This document shows positions 15,577 to 22,610 of a DNA stretch of 22,937 bases, in pieces. The position numbers and the translations under genes were made by a program. This DNA is from Candidatus Bathyarchaeota archaeon (GTDB lineage Archaea; Thermoproteota; Bathyarchaeia; TCS64). Under the pieces are notes generated by a model. That model did no database searches and had not been told where the DNA came from. It saw only the letters and a program-made list of their open reading frames with translations. Each line of letters starts with the position of its first letter. Position 1 is the first letter of the stretch. The stretch covers positions 1-22,937 of the forward strand of contig WJJC01000047.1 of the NCBI GenBank assembly GCA_014729945.1, read 5' to 3'.

Positions 15577-15933
15577 ATGAGAACATGGATTAAGATAACA
15601 GAAGGAGATAAAGAAAAAGCGATACAAGAACTGGAGAAACTAGCCATCGATAAGCCTAAAGTCTGTATAATGGACAACCTACTTGAGTTTAGCCTGCCAG
15701 ATATTCAGATGGTTGAACCCCAGTGGACAATGGACTACTTTAGAGATTTAGAAGCAGTCACTCTTGAAAGATGTAAAACCATCATAAGTACATCGGGGGA
15801 ATCCACAGGAGAATACGATTTTTATTTTGAGTGGATTGAAGAGCCAGAAAAAGAGTACCTAGAAAAACTGAAAAAAGAAGTAAAAGAGACTTTAAAACCC
15901 TTAAACGTCAAGTATGAGCTAGTAAACAAATAA
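15577..15933 (+). CDS. Hypothetical 118-aa acidic protein
   Basis: No family is recognised. The predicted layout is strand (MRTWIKIT), helix (KEKAIQELEKLAID), strands (PKVCIMDN, LLEFSLPD), helix, strand (CKTIISTSGES), strand (YDFYFEWIEEP), and a long charged helix (EKEYLEKLKKEVKETLKPL) ending in a strand. It has no membrane segment. It is a compact alpha/beta protein, about 60 bp after the amidohydrolase and on the same strand, so it may be co-transcribed. It converges on the archaellin gene over an AT hairpin. Confidence 0.6.
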   Translation: MRTWIKITEGDKEKAIQELEKLAIDKPKVCIMDNLLEFSLPDIQMVEPQWTMDYFRDLEAVTLERCKTIISTSGESTGEYDFYFEWIEEPEKEYLEKLKKEVKETLKPLNVKYELVNK

Positions 15934-15936
15934 ACC

Positions 15937-15954
15937 TATTTTTTATTAAAAATA
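15937..15954. terminator. AT-only hairpin between convergent genes
   Basis: TATTTTT and AAAAATA form a 7-bp inverted repeat around a 4-base loop, just after the stop at 15933 and facing the archaellin gene. A T run on both strands makes it a plausible bidirectional stop signal, mainly for the plus-strand gene. Confidence 0.35.
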
Positions 15955-15999
15955 AGATGGTTTTGTTAGTGATTAGAAAAAGGGGAAGAGGAAGTGGTT

Positions 16000-16611
16000 C
16001 TATTCTAGAACCATTATATCGCTGTATACGGCTGGTAGCTGGCGTTCTATTGTTAAGACTGCTCCCGCGGATGGTCTTAACTCTACTCTGAATTCCTCGT
16101 ATGGATGAGTGTATGCGTTATCTAGGGTCACGTCTGGCTCCATCGTGGAGTTTGTTAGTTGACTGAAGTCTATTATTACCTTGAACTTCTCACCGGTCTC
16201 ACATAGGCTGTCTCCGTCGCTGTTGACGCCTGTTATAGTCATGATTGTCGCATTTGAGTCATACAACTCCGCGTGTGTTCTGGGGTTAGTGTAAGTAGCC
16301 ACTAGTTTACTGTCATCCAGATCAACTGGTTCATGTCCCTGGCTGAGCTTGATGTAGAATGTTAGTTTGGATAGATCTACATCTGCTTGGTCTCCGCCCG
16401 TATTACCGAATTGACCAATTACTCCGCTGTCAACCAGCAATGCGCTGCTTGCTTCACTCATGCCGGATGAGATCACTGATTGGGCTTTCTCGGCTGTGAG
16501 GAAACCCATGTTCAGCACTACGAATGCGAAGGCTGCTGCTGTGATAACGAAAGCAACCAGGATAATTGCTGTTTCGAGTCCAGTCATACCGTTTCTTTTG
16601 CTTAGTTTCAT
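16000..16611 (-). CDS. Archaellin / type IV pilin-like structural subunit
   Basis: This 203-aa precursor has a class III signal peptide: a short basic leader (MKLSKRNG) is followed by MTGLETAIILVAFVITAAAF and further hydrophobic residues. Cleavage by a preflagellin peptidase after G8 is expected. The hydrophobic helix forms the filament core. The rest is a beta-rich outer domain with strand-forming S/T/D-rich sequence and a single cysteine (SLCETGEKFKV). The pattern GLETAI..AFVI.AAAFAFVVLNMGF is typical of archaellins. A strong AAGGAG ribosome site precedes the ATG, in line with a major structural protein. No archaellum assembly genes (ATPase or membrane platform) are in the window. Confidence 0.85.
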   Translation of the reverse strand: MKLSKRNGMTGLETAIILVAFVITAAAFAFVVLNMGFLTAEKAQSVISSGMSEASSALLVDSGVIGQFGNTGGDQADVDLSKLTFYIKLSQGHEPVDLDDSKLVATYTNPRTHAELYDSNATIMTITGVNSDGDSLCETGEKFKVIIDFSQLTNSTMEPDVTLDNAYTHPYEEFRVELRPSAGAVLTIERQLPAVYSDIMVLE

Positions 16612-16678
16612 TTTTACTACTCCTTGCCCACTATTGGGGTTAGATTGAGTTAGAACAGGAGGTCAAGGATTTAGCTAA

Positions 16679-16705
16679 TTGTTTGTAATCTGTGATTACA
16701 TACAA
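16679..16705. promoter_or_regulatory. 27-bp palindrome upstream of archaellin, probable operator
   Basis: The arms TTGTTTGTAATC and GATTACATACAA are complementary with one mismatch and are separated by TGT. It lies 68-94 bp before the archaellin ATG, within the 197-bp divergent archaellin/Alba spacer. The 12-bp arms and 3-bp spacer fit a dimeric helix-turn-helix regulator. The core word AGATTACA recurs at 16771-16778 next to the Alba promoter. Confidence 0.5.
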
Positions 16706-16762
16706 GGGTTGAGTGATGTTTTGTTGAATATTCTGGGGGATTCACCTAAAACATTAATAGTT

Positions 16763-16778
16763 CTTTTAAGAGATTACA
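16763..16778 (+). promoter_or_regulatory. Probable Alba promoter with overlapping regulator half-site
   Basis: CTTTTAAG (16763-16770) is a TATA-like box 39-46 bp before the Alba ATG, which predicts a transcription start near 16793 and a short leader carrying GGTGA. AGATTACA (16771-16778) directly follows the box and repeats the core of the archaellin palindrome. A protein bound there would compete with transcription initiation. Confidence 0.35.
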
Positions 16779-16808
16779 GATACCGATAAACATCATACGG
16801 TGAACACT

Positions 16809-17084
16809 ATGAGCCAAGAAAACATAATATACATAGGAAGAAAGCCAGTTATGGCCTACTGTCTCGCAGTGATGACAGCGCTAAAAAAAGCAGAAACAGA
16901 AGTAACACTAATGGCGCGTGGACGGGCGATAAGCAAAGCAGTCGACGTGGCAGAGGTCGTCAGAAACCAGTTCCTCTCCGATCTAGAGGTTAAGGAGATA
17001 AACATAGGTACTGAACAGCTAGAGACAGAGGAAGGGAACCCTAGAAACATCAGTAACATAGCGATAATCTTAGCAAAAGAATAA
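16809..17084 (+). CDS. albA: Alba family DNA/RNA-binding chromatin protein
   Basis: This 91-aa Alba protein coats DNA as dimers and also binds RNA. Family landmarks are NIIYIGRKPVMAYCLAV, the basic hairpin region ARGRAISKAVDVAEVVRNQFL, and the closing ISNIAIILAK strand. At the position of the acetylatable K16 of Sulfolobus Alba there is an arginine (IGRKPVM), with the next lysine kept. The loop QLETEEGNPRNIS is acidic. ATG at 16809 is chosen because GGTGA sits 5 bases upstream; the frame also opens at GTG 16800 inside that ribosome site, which is less likely. It is convergent with the surface-protein gene over T-rich DNA. Confidence 0.93.
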   Translation: MSQENIIYIGRKPVMAYCLAVMTALKKAETEVTLMARGRAISKAVDVAEVVRNQFLSDLEVKEINIGTEQLETEEGNPRNISNIAIILAKE

Positions 17085-17103
17085 CCCGTTTTTTAGTTTA
17101 TTT

Positions 17104-18315
17104 TTAATTATTTCTTTTATCCTTGAATATACGGGTTATTATTAGTAATAAGATTCCAGCGGATACGGGTAGGATATTGTATCCGGGTATTTTAGCTGGA
17201 TTTTCGGGTTCGTTTACTATTACCGTGAAACTTGTATCAGATTGAGTTAACTCGATCCATTCCTGGTTTGTTTTATAGTATACGTGTATTTTGAAGTGGT
17301 AGATGCCTTCTTTTTCTGTTATTAAATCGTGGGTGAACCGGGTTGATCCTGTTCCGTTTAGGATACGCGTTGTTTCTTTGAGGATTTCCCCTGTTTCTAG
17401 GGTAGTAAGGGTAAATTTTACGTCTATGCATATAGGTGTTGTATAGTCGAAGGTGGCTGTTAATGGGGATAATTCCCCGGGGGTTACTGATTCGGGGTGG
17501 CTTATTGAAAATAGGCTGAGGTCGAAGGCTGAGGGATTATTTACAGGTGGTTTGACGTGGAGTTCTCGGTGTGATATGTGAGTTGTGTTAAATTCATCTA
17601 TGCCTTGTACGGATACGCTGTAGTTGCCTGATTTTAGGTTTGTAGCTTCTAATATGTTTGTCTTATTTATCCAGTCTAGGTTTTCACCGGATAATGTCCA
17701 TGTAATGTTACGGATCTTGGCGTTGCTGTTTGTGAAGAAGGTGATTTTCTCATTCTGTCGCGGGGATACTGGGTGAATTAATAGGTTAAACTCAACGTCT
17801 TCAGAGGAGAAAAAAGTGAAGTTTACCATACCTGATAGATCTGGCCATCTGTAGATTTCCCAGGTTATTATCTCGCCATCGACTACTCTGGAGGTGTTTG
17901 TGTCTGATAGAACCAGCGGGGGTGTAAGTAGGAACCATGTTGTCTCGTTTTGGGTCATGGCTCGCGTATAACTGGGGGGGTCTGGGTTCCATCCTTCGCC
18001 TAGTTCAATGTAGGGGTAGGACCCTTCCAGTGGTTTTATCCTTACCTCCAAATTTCCCCGGGTAGGTGCGGTGTATGAGAGGTTGAGATATTTCTTGTGG
18101 TTCTGGTGTATTATCCAAGGTTCCGCTGTTTTGCTTTCTGCTAATGTTACCAGGTTATAGTATCCGCTTGTGAAGTTATATAATGTGAGTTGGTTTAGGG
18201 TACAGTTGCCTGTTTCATCAGCGTTAACTGGGATGAAGTTAAGGAGATGTATGAACAGAGCTACGGAAATAAGTAGTTTTAGTGATTTATGGTCCCAGCT
18301 CTGTGTTTTCGCCAT
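17104..18315 (-). CDS. Surface protein with signal peptide and IPGY-type C-terminal anchor
   Basis: This 403-aa exported protein has a signal peptide (about 1-32: basic start, then LLISVALFIHLLNFIP, cleavage near VNADE). The mature part is beta-rich with about ten N-x-S/T sequons, consistent with archaeal N-glycosylation. The last third looks like one or two Ig/CARDB-like beta-sandwich modules (FDLSLFSISHPESVTPGELS, IHVYYKTNQEWIEL). The C-terminus is IPGYNILPVSAGILLLIITR plus the basic FKDKRNN, a hydrophobic anchor like the IPGF/IPGY sorting tails of archaeal surface proteins. The plus strand here is G-rich, so the coding strand is pyrimidine-rich, unlike most neighbours. No enzymatic motif is visible. 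Confidence 0.75.
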   Translation of the reverse strand: MAKTQSWDHKSLKLLISVALFIHLLNFIPVNADETGNCTLNQLTLYNFTSGYYNLVTLAESKTAEPWIIHQNHKKYLNLSYTAPTRGNLEVRIKPLEGSYPYIELGEGWNPDPPSYTRAMTQNETTWFLLTPPLVLSDTNTSRVVDGEIITWEIYRWPDLSGMVNFTFFSSEDVEFNLLIHPVSPRQNEKITFFTNSNAKIRNITWTLSGENLDWINKTNILEATNLKSGNYSVSVQGIDEFNTTHISHRELHVKPPVNNPSAFDLSLFSISHPESVTPGELSPLTATFDYTTPICIDVKFTLTTLETGEILKETTRILNGTGSTRFTHDLITEKEGIYHFKIHVYYKTNQEWIELTQSDTSFTVIVNEPENPAKIPGYNILPVSAGILLLIITRIFKDKRNN

Positions 18316-18459
18316 CCTTTTCTCTAGGGGGGCTGTGTTTTTAATGATGCTTCACTTCTAATCTGTATTAGTTATAGGGATCGGTACTCTAGTTGAGGTT
18401 TAGGAATGAAGGGGTACCAGTTTTTTAAGCTAGGATCGGGTTAAAGGGATGGATTTACA

Positions 18460-19329
18460 ATGGATTCTGTTTTTGTCTTTGGTCTTTTCGCTGACTCCCC
18501 GGGTAAGACCACATTCAGTATAGGGCTTCTCCACGAGATGAGAGAGTGGGGGATAAGTGTGGCTCCGTTAAAGGGTAGGGCTAGTCATAGTTTCTGGCAT
18601 CATTATAATGCATTTGAGAGGTGTCTGGGGGAGGGGCGTTTGTATAGTAGGGATGTTGTTAAGCTGAGGGATGCAGCGGATTGTGATGAAGTTTTTGAGG
18701 TCTTGAATCCCATTGATGCGCTTGTTTCTCCATTGGATCCCAAATTGTATTTAGAGGAGGGAAGAATGCGTAATCTGTATCTGGATCGTGGAAATCTTTT
18801 CAATAACTTTGTTTTGGAGAGGTACACACATGTGAAGGGTGGTGAGGTGGTTAACCGGTTTTTAGTTCGCCGGGATTCCCGGCAATTGATAGATGAGGGC
18901 ATAATTGATACCGTTCTAGAGGGGGCTGATGAAGTAATTGAAGTGGATAGTCTGAGTGAGTGGTCTGAGGTTTATAATCGTAGTAGCGCTGTTTCTATCG
19001 TGAACTGTGTGAGTTATCTTGGGAATATGTATGATTTTCTCGTGGCGGAGAGTTTTACGGATATTATTTACCCGGCCCCGGATTATGAGCATGTTGCTGT
19101 TATCGGGGTGGCTCCGGGTTCAGCGGTGCATTATGATCCAGTGCGATTAAAAAGAGCCGTGGAACTGCAATCGGGGGGTGGTCAAGCTCGTGCTATGGAT
19201 GTCGTTCATTTTCTTGAGCCAGAGAAGGTCCATGAATTACCGGCATTGAATGATGAGGAAAGGATGAATCCTACTAAGGTAGCTCAAGCTTATAGTGAGG
19301 CTATTGAGTGGGTCTTGAATAAGCTCTAA
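18460..19329 (+). CDS. P-loop-like protein, predicted ATPase/GTPase of unknown function
   Basis: This 289-aa cytoplasmic protein begins with a strand and a modified P-loop (VFGLFADSPGKTTFSIGLL, with G15-K16-T17). A helix and WGISVAPLKGRASHSFWHHY follow, laid out like BioD/CobQ-type SIMIBI NTPases, where a lysine after the second strand contacts substrate. The glycine spacing before GKT is one residue off the strict Walker A. Later stretches include ADEVIEVDSLSEW and a C-terminal NPTKVAQAYSEAIEWVLNKL helix. From memory an archaeal family annotated only as predicted P-loop ATPase/GTPase fits; I cannot confirm the match. The coding strand is unusually G/T-rich. Confidence 0.6.
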   Translation: MDSVFVFGLFADSPGKTTFSIGLLHEMREWGISVAPLKGRASHSFWHHYNAFERCLGEGRLYSRDVVKLRDAADCDEVFEVLNPIDALVSPLDPKLYLEEGRMRNLYLDRGNLFNNFVLERYTHVKGGEVVNRFLVRRDSRQLIDEGIIDTVLEGADEVIEVDSLSEWSEVYNRSSAVSIVNCVSYLGNMYDFLVAESFTDIIYPAPDYEHVAVIGVAPGSAVHYDPVRLKRAVELQSGGGQARAMDVVHFLEPEKVHELPALNDEERMNPTKVAQAYSEAIEWVLNKL

Positions 19330-19593
19330 ATCTACATGTGTATTTGAAAATACAAGGATATACACCACATTTTTTGGAAGTCTGACCCATTTTAGGTGGT
19401 TTGAGATACACAGCTATCTTACTATTTTAGGAGTTAATCAGGATCCCTATGATTTGGCGGATATTTCTTGAAATAATCAGAAACTAATAGTAAACGTTCT
19501 AAAAATCAAGGTGTAGAAAGACGTCATAATGAGGATTACATTGAGTTTATCCTTGCCAAGGTTGAGAAACAGAAAATAGAAGTAAAAGAGAGG
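19330..19593. other. Intergenic region with a short perfect palindrome
   Basis: After the P-loop gene, TGTATTT-GA-AAATACA (19339-19354) is a perfect 7-bp inverted repeat. An outer partial pairing GTGTAT/ATACAC and then six T's near 19371-19376 follow. It may act as a terminator-like hairpin. The rest has no convincing ORF with a start codon, although the frame leading into the ORF at 19594 is open back to a TAA near 19474. Confidence 0.4.
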
Positions 19594-19791
19594 ATGGATC
19601 TAGTGCCAAAACAATCTGTATTAATGAAGCGCCGCCTTGACGGCGAGCTGGCTGAGATGTACTGGGAGCTCCGTAACCGAGGGCTGGTGAAAGGCACTAA
19701 GGATATTGTCATCAAGGGAATACACGCTATCTACGATGAAACCCTGGAGCGAGACTATAAGCGGGCAGCTGAGCGCATTGAAAGATTTTAA
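19594..19791 (+). CDS. Small ribbon-helix-helix-like protein, possibly a remnant
   Basis: This is a 65-aa basic protein. QSVLMKRRLD could be the strand, followed by helices GELAEMYWELRNRG and GTKDIVIKGIHAIYDETLERDY. That order matches CopG/Arc-type ribbon-helix-helix DNA-binding domains, but no diagnostic residues prove it. The frame remains open for about 38 codons upstream, with charged, coding-like sequence (IEFILAKVEKQKIEVKER), yet contains no ATG, GTG or TTG there. So it may be a gene whose start has been lost. It lies beside the tRNA gene, a frequent place for integrated elements. Confidence 0.4.
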   Translation: MDLVPKQSVLMKRRLDGELAEMYWELRNRGLVKGTKDIVIKGIHAIYDETLERDYKRAAERIERF

Positions 19792-19943
19792 GCTGACCCC
19801 CTTCACCGGCTTTAAAGGAGTCAGACATGTATTGAATATGCTCTGGATACGGGAAAGACTCGGAACGTCCAAGTTACTACTTCTATAACGTAGTGAATAA
19901 AAAACTGGACAAGTATATTCTACACCAATTAGAATGAGAAAGG

Positions 19944-20050
19944 TGCTGGGGATGGGATTTGAACCCACGCTCTTTATCCGGCTACGGCACTGGTGCCTTT
20001 AACCTCTGGATCATGAGTCCAGCGCATTAGCCAAGCTATGCTACCCCAGC
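19944..20050 (-). tRNA. tRNA-Met(CAU), elongator type, intron-containing
   Basis: The cloverleaf can be drawn fully on the minus strand. The acceptor stem is GCTGGGG/CCCCAGC with discriminator A. The D stem is GCAT/ATGC. The anticodon stem CTGGA/TCCAG carries loop CTCATGA (anticodon CAT). The T stem is GTGGG/CCCAT with TTCAAAT in the loop. G1-C72 and the absence of the three G-C pairs in the anticodon stem exclude an initiator tRNA. The sequence resembles archaeal elongator tRNA-Met more than tRNA-Ile2. Between anticodon stem and T stem lie 37 nt instead of about 5, explained by a 32-nt intron. The mature tRNA would be 75 nt, with no encoded CCA. Confidence 0.88.
19974..20005 (-). other. Predicted 32-nt tRNA intron at noncanonical position 43/44
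   Basis: Removing these 32 nt leaves a 5-nt variable loop AGAGC. The pre-tRNA can fold into a bulge-helix-bulge. The central helix is ATCC (positions 38-41) with GGAT in the intron. The 5' bulge AGA is cut after AG, the 3' bulge AAA is cut after AA, and the inner helix GGTT/AGCC is topped by hairpin GGCAC/GTGCC. CTC/GAG can pair outside. Equivalent cut points shifted by one or two bases give the same product. Confidence 0.65.
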
Positions 20051-20106
20051 TCTCCAAATATTCCCCGGTACTATAATTTAAAGGGTAATGTTCCAGGGGA
20101 ATATGA

Positions 20107-21300
20107 TTATTCCACAAGATGAGGGTTAGTTAAGGCAACAGGCTTCCCATCCAGGTAATACACCCGTGGAATAAGCATATGCAACCCGTTACCCAGACTA
20201 TAAGTCATTATACCCGCTGTCTCAGCCACATTCAAGGCGTTATTCTCCCCCTCACGGCTTATAGGCTCAACCACATCACCTACCTCAAAACCTGTATCCG
20301 TGAGATCCAGTAAGAAGTGGTTCACAGATACTGTGCCCAGCACATCCCTGACCTCATCACCTACACGCACTTTACCCTTGTTAGTTAAGCCCCGGGGGAA
20401 ACCATCGTAGTACCCAATGTGCACAGTACCCACAATCATGGGTTCAGATGCAACAAAACGTCTACTATAGGTCAATGACTCGCCTTTCTCTACAGGTTTA
20501 ACGTGCTCGATCCTCGCCTTCCAGCAGAGACTCTGCTCCAACTCGATTCCCTGACCCATATCACCGGGTTCAGGGTAAAACCCTGTGAGCATTAACCCGG
20601 GGCGTGTAGCGTCCAGATAAGTGTAGGGTTTATGGAATACCGCGTTACTGCTGGCTATACTCTTGATTCCCACAGTTATCCCCTTTTCCATGCACTCTTC
20701 CTCGATGTCCAGCATGCGTTGAACCTGTTTCCGATCCAACTCCTCAACTTCACTCATGGTGCTGAACATTCCCTCTATGCGTAAACCTTCCAGTTCATCA
20801 ATCATGGAGATGAATTCAACGGCTTCACTCCACTTAACCCCTACACGTCCAAGACCTGTGTCAACTTTTATCCAGATGGGGGTAACCTTACCTGCTTTCA
20901 TAGCCGCCTTGTTGAGTTTTCTAGCTGGCTCCGGCTGGTATATGGTTTGAGTGATATTGTGTTCTACCACTTTACTGTCTTCCTCTTCGCTGAAAAGTGG
21001 ATCAATGGATACTATTCCAACATCTAACCCGGCTTCTCGGAGCTGCATAGCCTCATACAGTTTTGCCACAAGTACTCTTTCTATGTTCTGCTCCACAAGA
21101 TAAGCAACAATGGGTACGATCCCGTGTCCATAGGCGTTGGATTTGACACATGGAATCACTTCTCGTCCACCGGTCCTCTCCCTGACCTGCTCCAAGTTAC
21201 GTCCAATAGAGTCTAGGTCTATCTCAAGCCATGAAGAAAAACCCTTGATTGACTCCCGTATCTCTTGTTCGGTTGGCTGATTATCGAAATATGTGCTCAT
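20107..21300 (-). CDS. alr: Alanine racemase family, PLP-dependent
   Basis: This 397-aa fold-type III PLP enzyme would interconvert L- and D-alanine or a related amino acid. The PLP lysine is K53 (PCVKSNAYGHG). Other family stretches are KVDTGLGRVG (145-154), SIASSNAVFH (214-223), RPGLMLTGFYP (233-243), the catalytic tyrosine Y278 (LTYSRRF) and IGYYDGFPRG (295-304). The usual GRVSMD motif reads GTVSVN (322-327), a substitution of a normally conserved aspartate. A longer frame to 21432 runs back into the helicase gene and is rejected; ATG at 21300 is 34 bp after the helicase stop, suggesting co-transcription. Alanine racemase is uncommon in archaea, which lack murein, so transfer or a different substrate is possible. 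Confidence 0.85.
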   Translation of the reverse strand: MSTYFDNQPTEQEIRESIKGFSSWLEIDLDSIGRNLEQVRERTGGREVIPCVKSNAYGHGIVPIVAYLVEQNIERVLVAKLYEAMQLREAGLDVGIVSIDPLFSEEEDSKVVEHNITQTIYQPEPARKLNKAAMKAGKVTPIWIKVDTGLGRVGVKWSEAVEFISMIDELEGLRIEGMFSTMSEVEELDRKQVQRMLDIEEECMEKGITVGIKSIASSNAVFHKPYTYLDATRPGLMLTGFYPEPGDMGQGIELEQSLCWKARIEHVKPVEKGESLTYSRRFVASEPMIVGTVHIGYYDGFPRGLTNKGKVRVGDEVRDVLGTVSVNHFLLDLTDTGFEVGDVVEPISREGENNALNVAETAGIMTYSLGNGLHMLIPRVYYLDGKPVALTNPHLVE

Positions 21301-21334
21301 GACACAATAAAAAGAGGGTTCGATATATAACTGG

Positions 21335-22456
21335 TTAGAAGAGGAAACTCGGGGGAGGACTCCATTTCTCGATCTCTGTCGTGGTGATTGCCTTAATCCG
21401 CTCCAGCTCCAGTTCCTGATCGGGTAATACAAAGGTAATAGCCGTACCCTTTTTGCCGGCTCTCGCTGTTCGGCCTATACGGTGGAAATACATGTTAGGG
21501 TCGTCAGGAATATCATAGTTGATGATAAATGGAACATCATCGATGTCCAGTCCTCGGGCAGCTACCTCTGTTGCTATCATAAGCTCAAAGTTATCGTCTC
21601 TAAACCCATTAAGCACTCTTTGTCTCCGGTTCTGGCTGTAATCACCATGAATGGGCTCAGCTGGGATATTATTCTTTTTCAGATAAGAGGCTAGCCGGTC
21701 CACAGTATACTTGGTTCTACAGAAGATTATACATCGATCCACATCAAAGAACTCAATAACCTCCTTCAATGTTCTCCGTTTCTCGTGATGAGCCATGACA
21801 ATATAGTACTGAGTAATATCTAGGTTACTGATCTCGTCTCTGCTCATATTTACCTCAACAAAGTCGGGCATGAACTGCTTGCTCAGTATCATTGTCCGTT
21901 CATCAAAGGTCGCACTCCAAAGACTGATCTGGCGTTTCTTTGGTAGTTTCCTGAGAATATACTCGATATCGTCATAAAACCCCATATCGAACATCCTGTC
22001 AGCTTCATCCAGTGCAACCATCTTAACGTGTCTAAGATCCAGGTGACCTTTTTTTATCAAGTCAATTAACCGCCCAGGTGTACCCACCACTATGGTTACA
22101 CCTCTCTTGAGGGCGTTAATTTGGGGATTATAGGATACTCCCCCGTAGATGGCTGTGGCTTCAGTCTTGAGATATTTACCATATGAATTAATGTCATCTG
22201 TTATTTGTTGGGCAAGTTCCCTTGTGGGGGCTACTACTAGTCCTTCAACGTTTTTACTATCCGGGTCCAGCATCTGGAGCATTGGTACACCGAACGCCGC
22301 GGTTTTCCCTGTTCCTGTCTTTGCTTGTCCCAGTACGTTTTTTCCCTCCATCATGGGGGGTATCGCGTTTTCCTGTATTGGGAACATTTCTTCGAAATCG
22401 AGGTCGTTTATCGCTTTCTTGATCTCGTCTTTGATTTGTATGTCTTTAAATTCCAT
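21335..22456 (-). CDS. DEAD-box ATP-dependent RNA helicase
   Basis: This 373-aa core-only DEAD-box helicase remodels RNA using ATP. Motifs in order are: Q motif (FPIQ, Q28), motif I AKTGTGKT (45-52), Ia PTREL (77-81), GG (105-106), Ib TPGR (126-129), II DEAD (150-153), III SAT (181-183), IV IIFCRTK (243-249), V ARGLDI (300-305) and VI HRIGRTAR (325-332). There is almost no C-terminal extension after RecA domain 2, only a short tail (EIEKWSPPPSFLF). It starts with ATG at 22456 behind an AT-rich promoter region and is followed by alr on the same strand. Confidence 0.95.
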   Translation of the reverse strand: MEFKDIQIKDEIKKAINDLDFEEMFPIQENAIPPMMEGKNVLGQAKTGTGKTAAFGVPMLQMLDPDSKNVEGLVVAPTRELAQQITDDINSYGKYLKTEATAIYGGVSYNPQINALKRGVTIVVGTPGRLIDLIKKGHLDLRHVKMVALDEADRMFDMGFYDDIEYILRKLPKKRQISLWSATFDERTMILSKQFMPDFVEVNMSRDEISNLDITQYYIVMAHHEKRRTLKEVIEFFDVDRCIIFCRTKYTVDRLASYLKKNNIPAEPIHGDYSQNRRQRVLNGFRDDNFELMIATEVAARGLDIDDVPFIINYDIPDDPNMYFHRIGRTARAGKKGTAITFVLPDQELELERIKAITTTEIEKWSPPPSFLF

Positions 22457-22610
22457 TTTATTTGTCTGCTCTTGGATTATTGATTGCCTCTGGTAATGAG
22501 GTGGTGGATATAAAATGTATCTTTTAAACTAACAAATAAAAGGGCGAGTTACCCGAGGCTCATCTACGTGGTGACTATGTGTATTTTACTGGTTTCTCGC
22601 ATTCAATAAT

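Noticed and set aside
19621..19968. 115-codon minus-strand open frame
   Set aside because: It starts inside the tRNA gene and is antisense to the small ORF at 19594; the N-terminus MGSNPIPSTF is a typical tRNA-derived artefact.
19944..19973. Integration (att) site at the tRNA 3' end
   Set aside because: I found no second copy of the tRNA 3' sequence in the window and no integrase gene.
19969..20005. Long variable arm of a class II tRNA instead of an intron
   Set aside because: The CAU anticodon and Met-like stems belong to class I tRNAs, and a bulge-helix-bulge that restores a 5-nt loop explains the extra bases better.
21301..21432. N-terminal extension of alanine racemase
   Set aside because: It overlaps the conserved end of the helicase; the racemase fold begins after ATG 21300.
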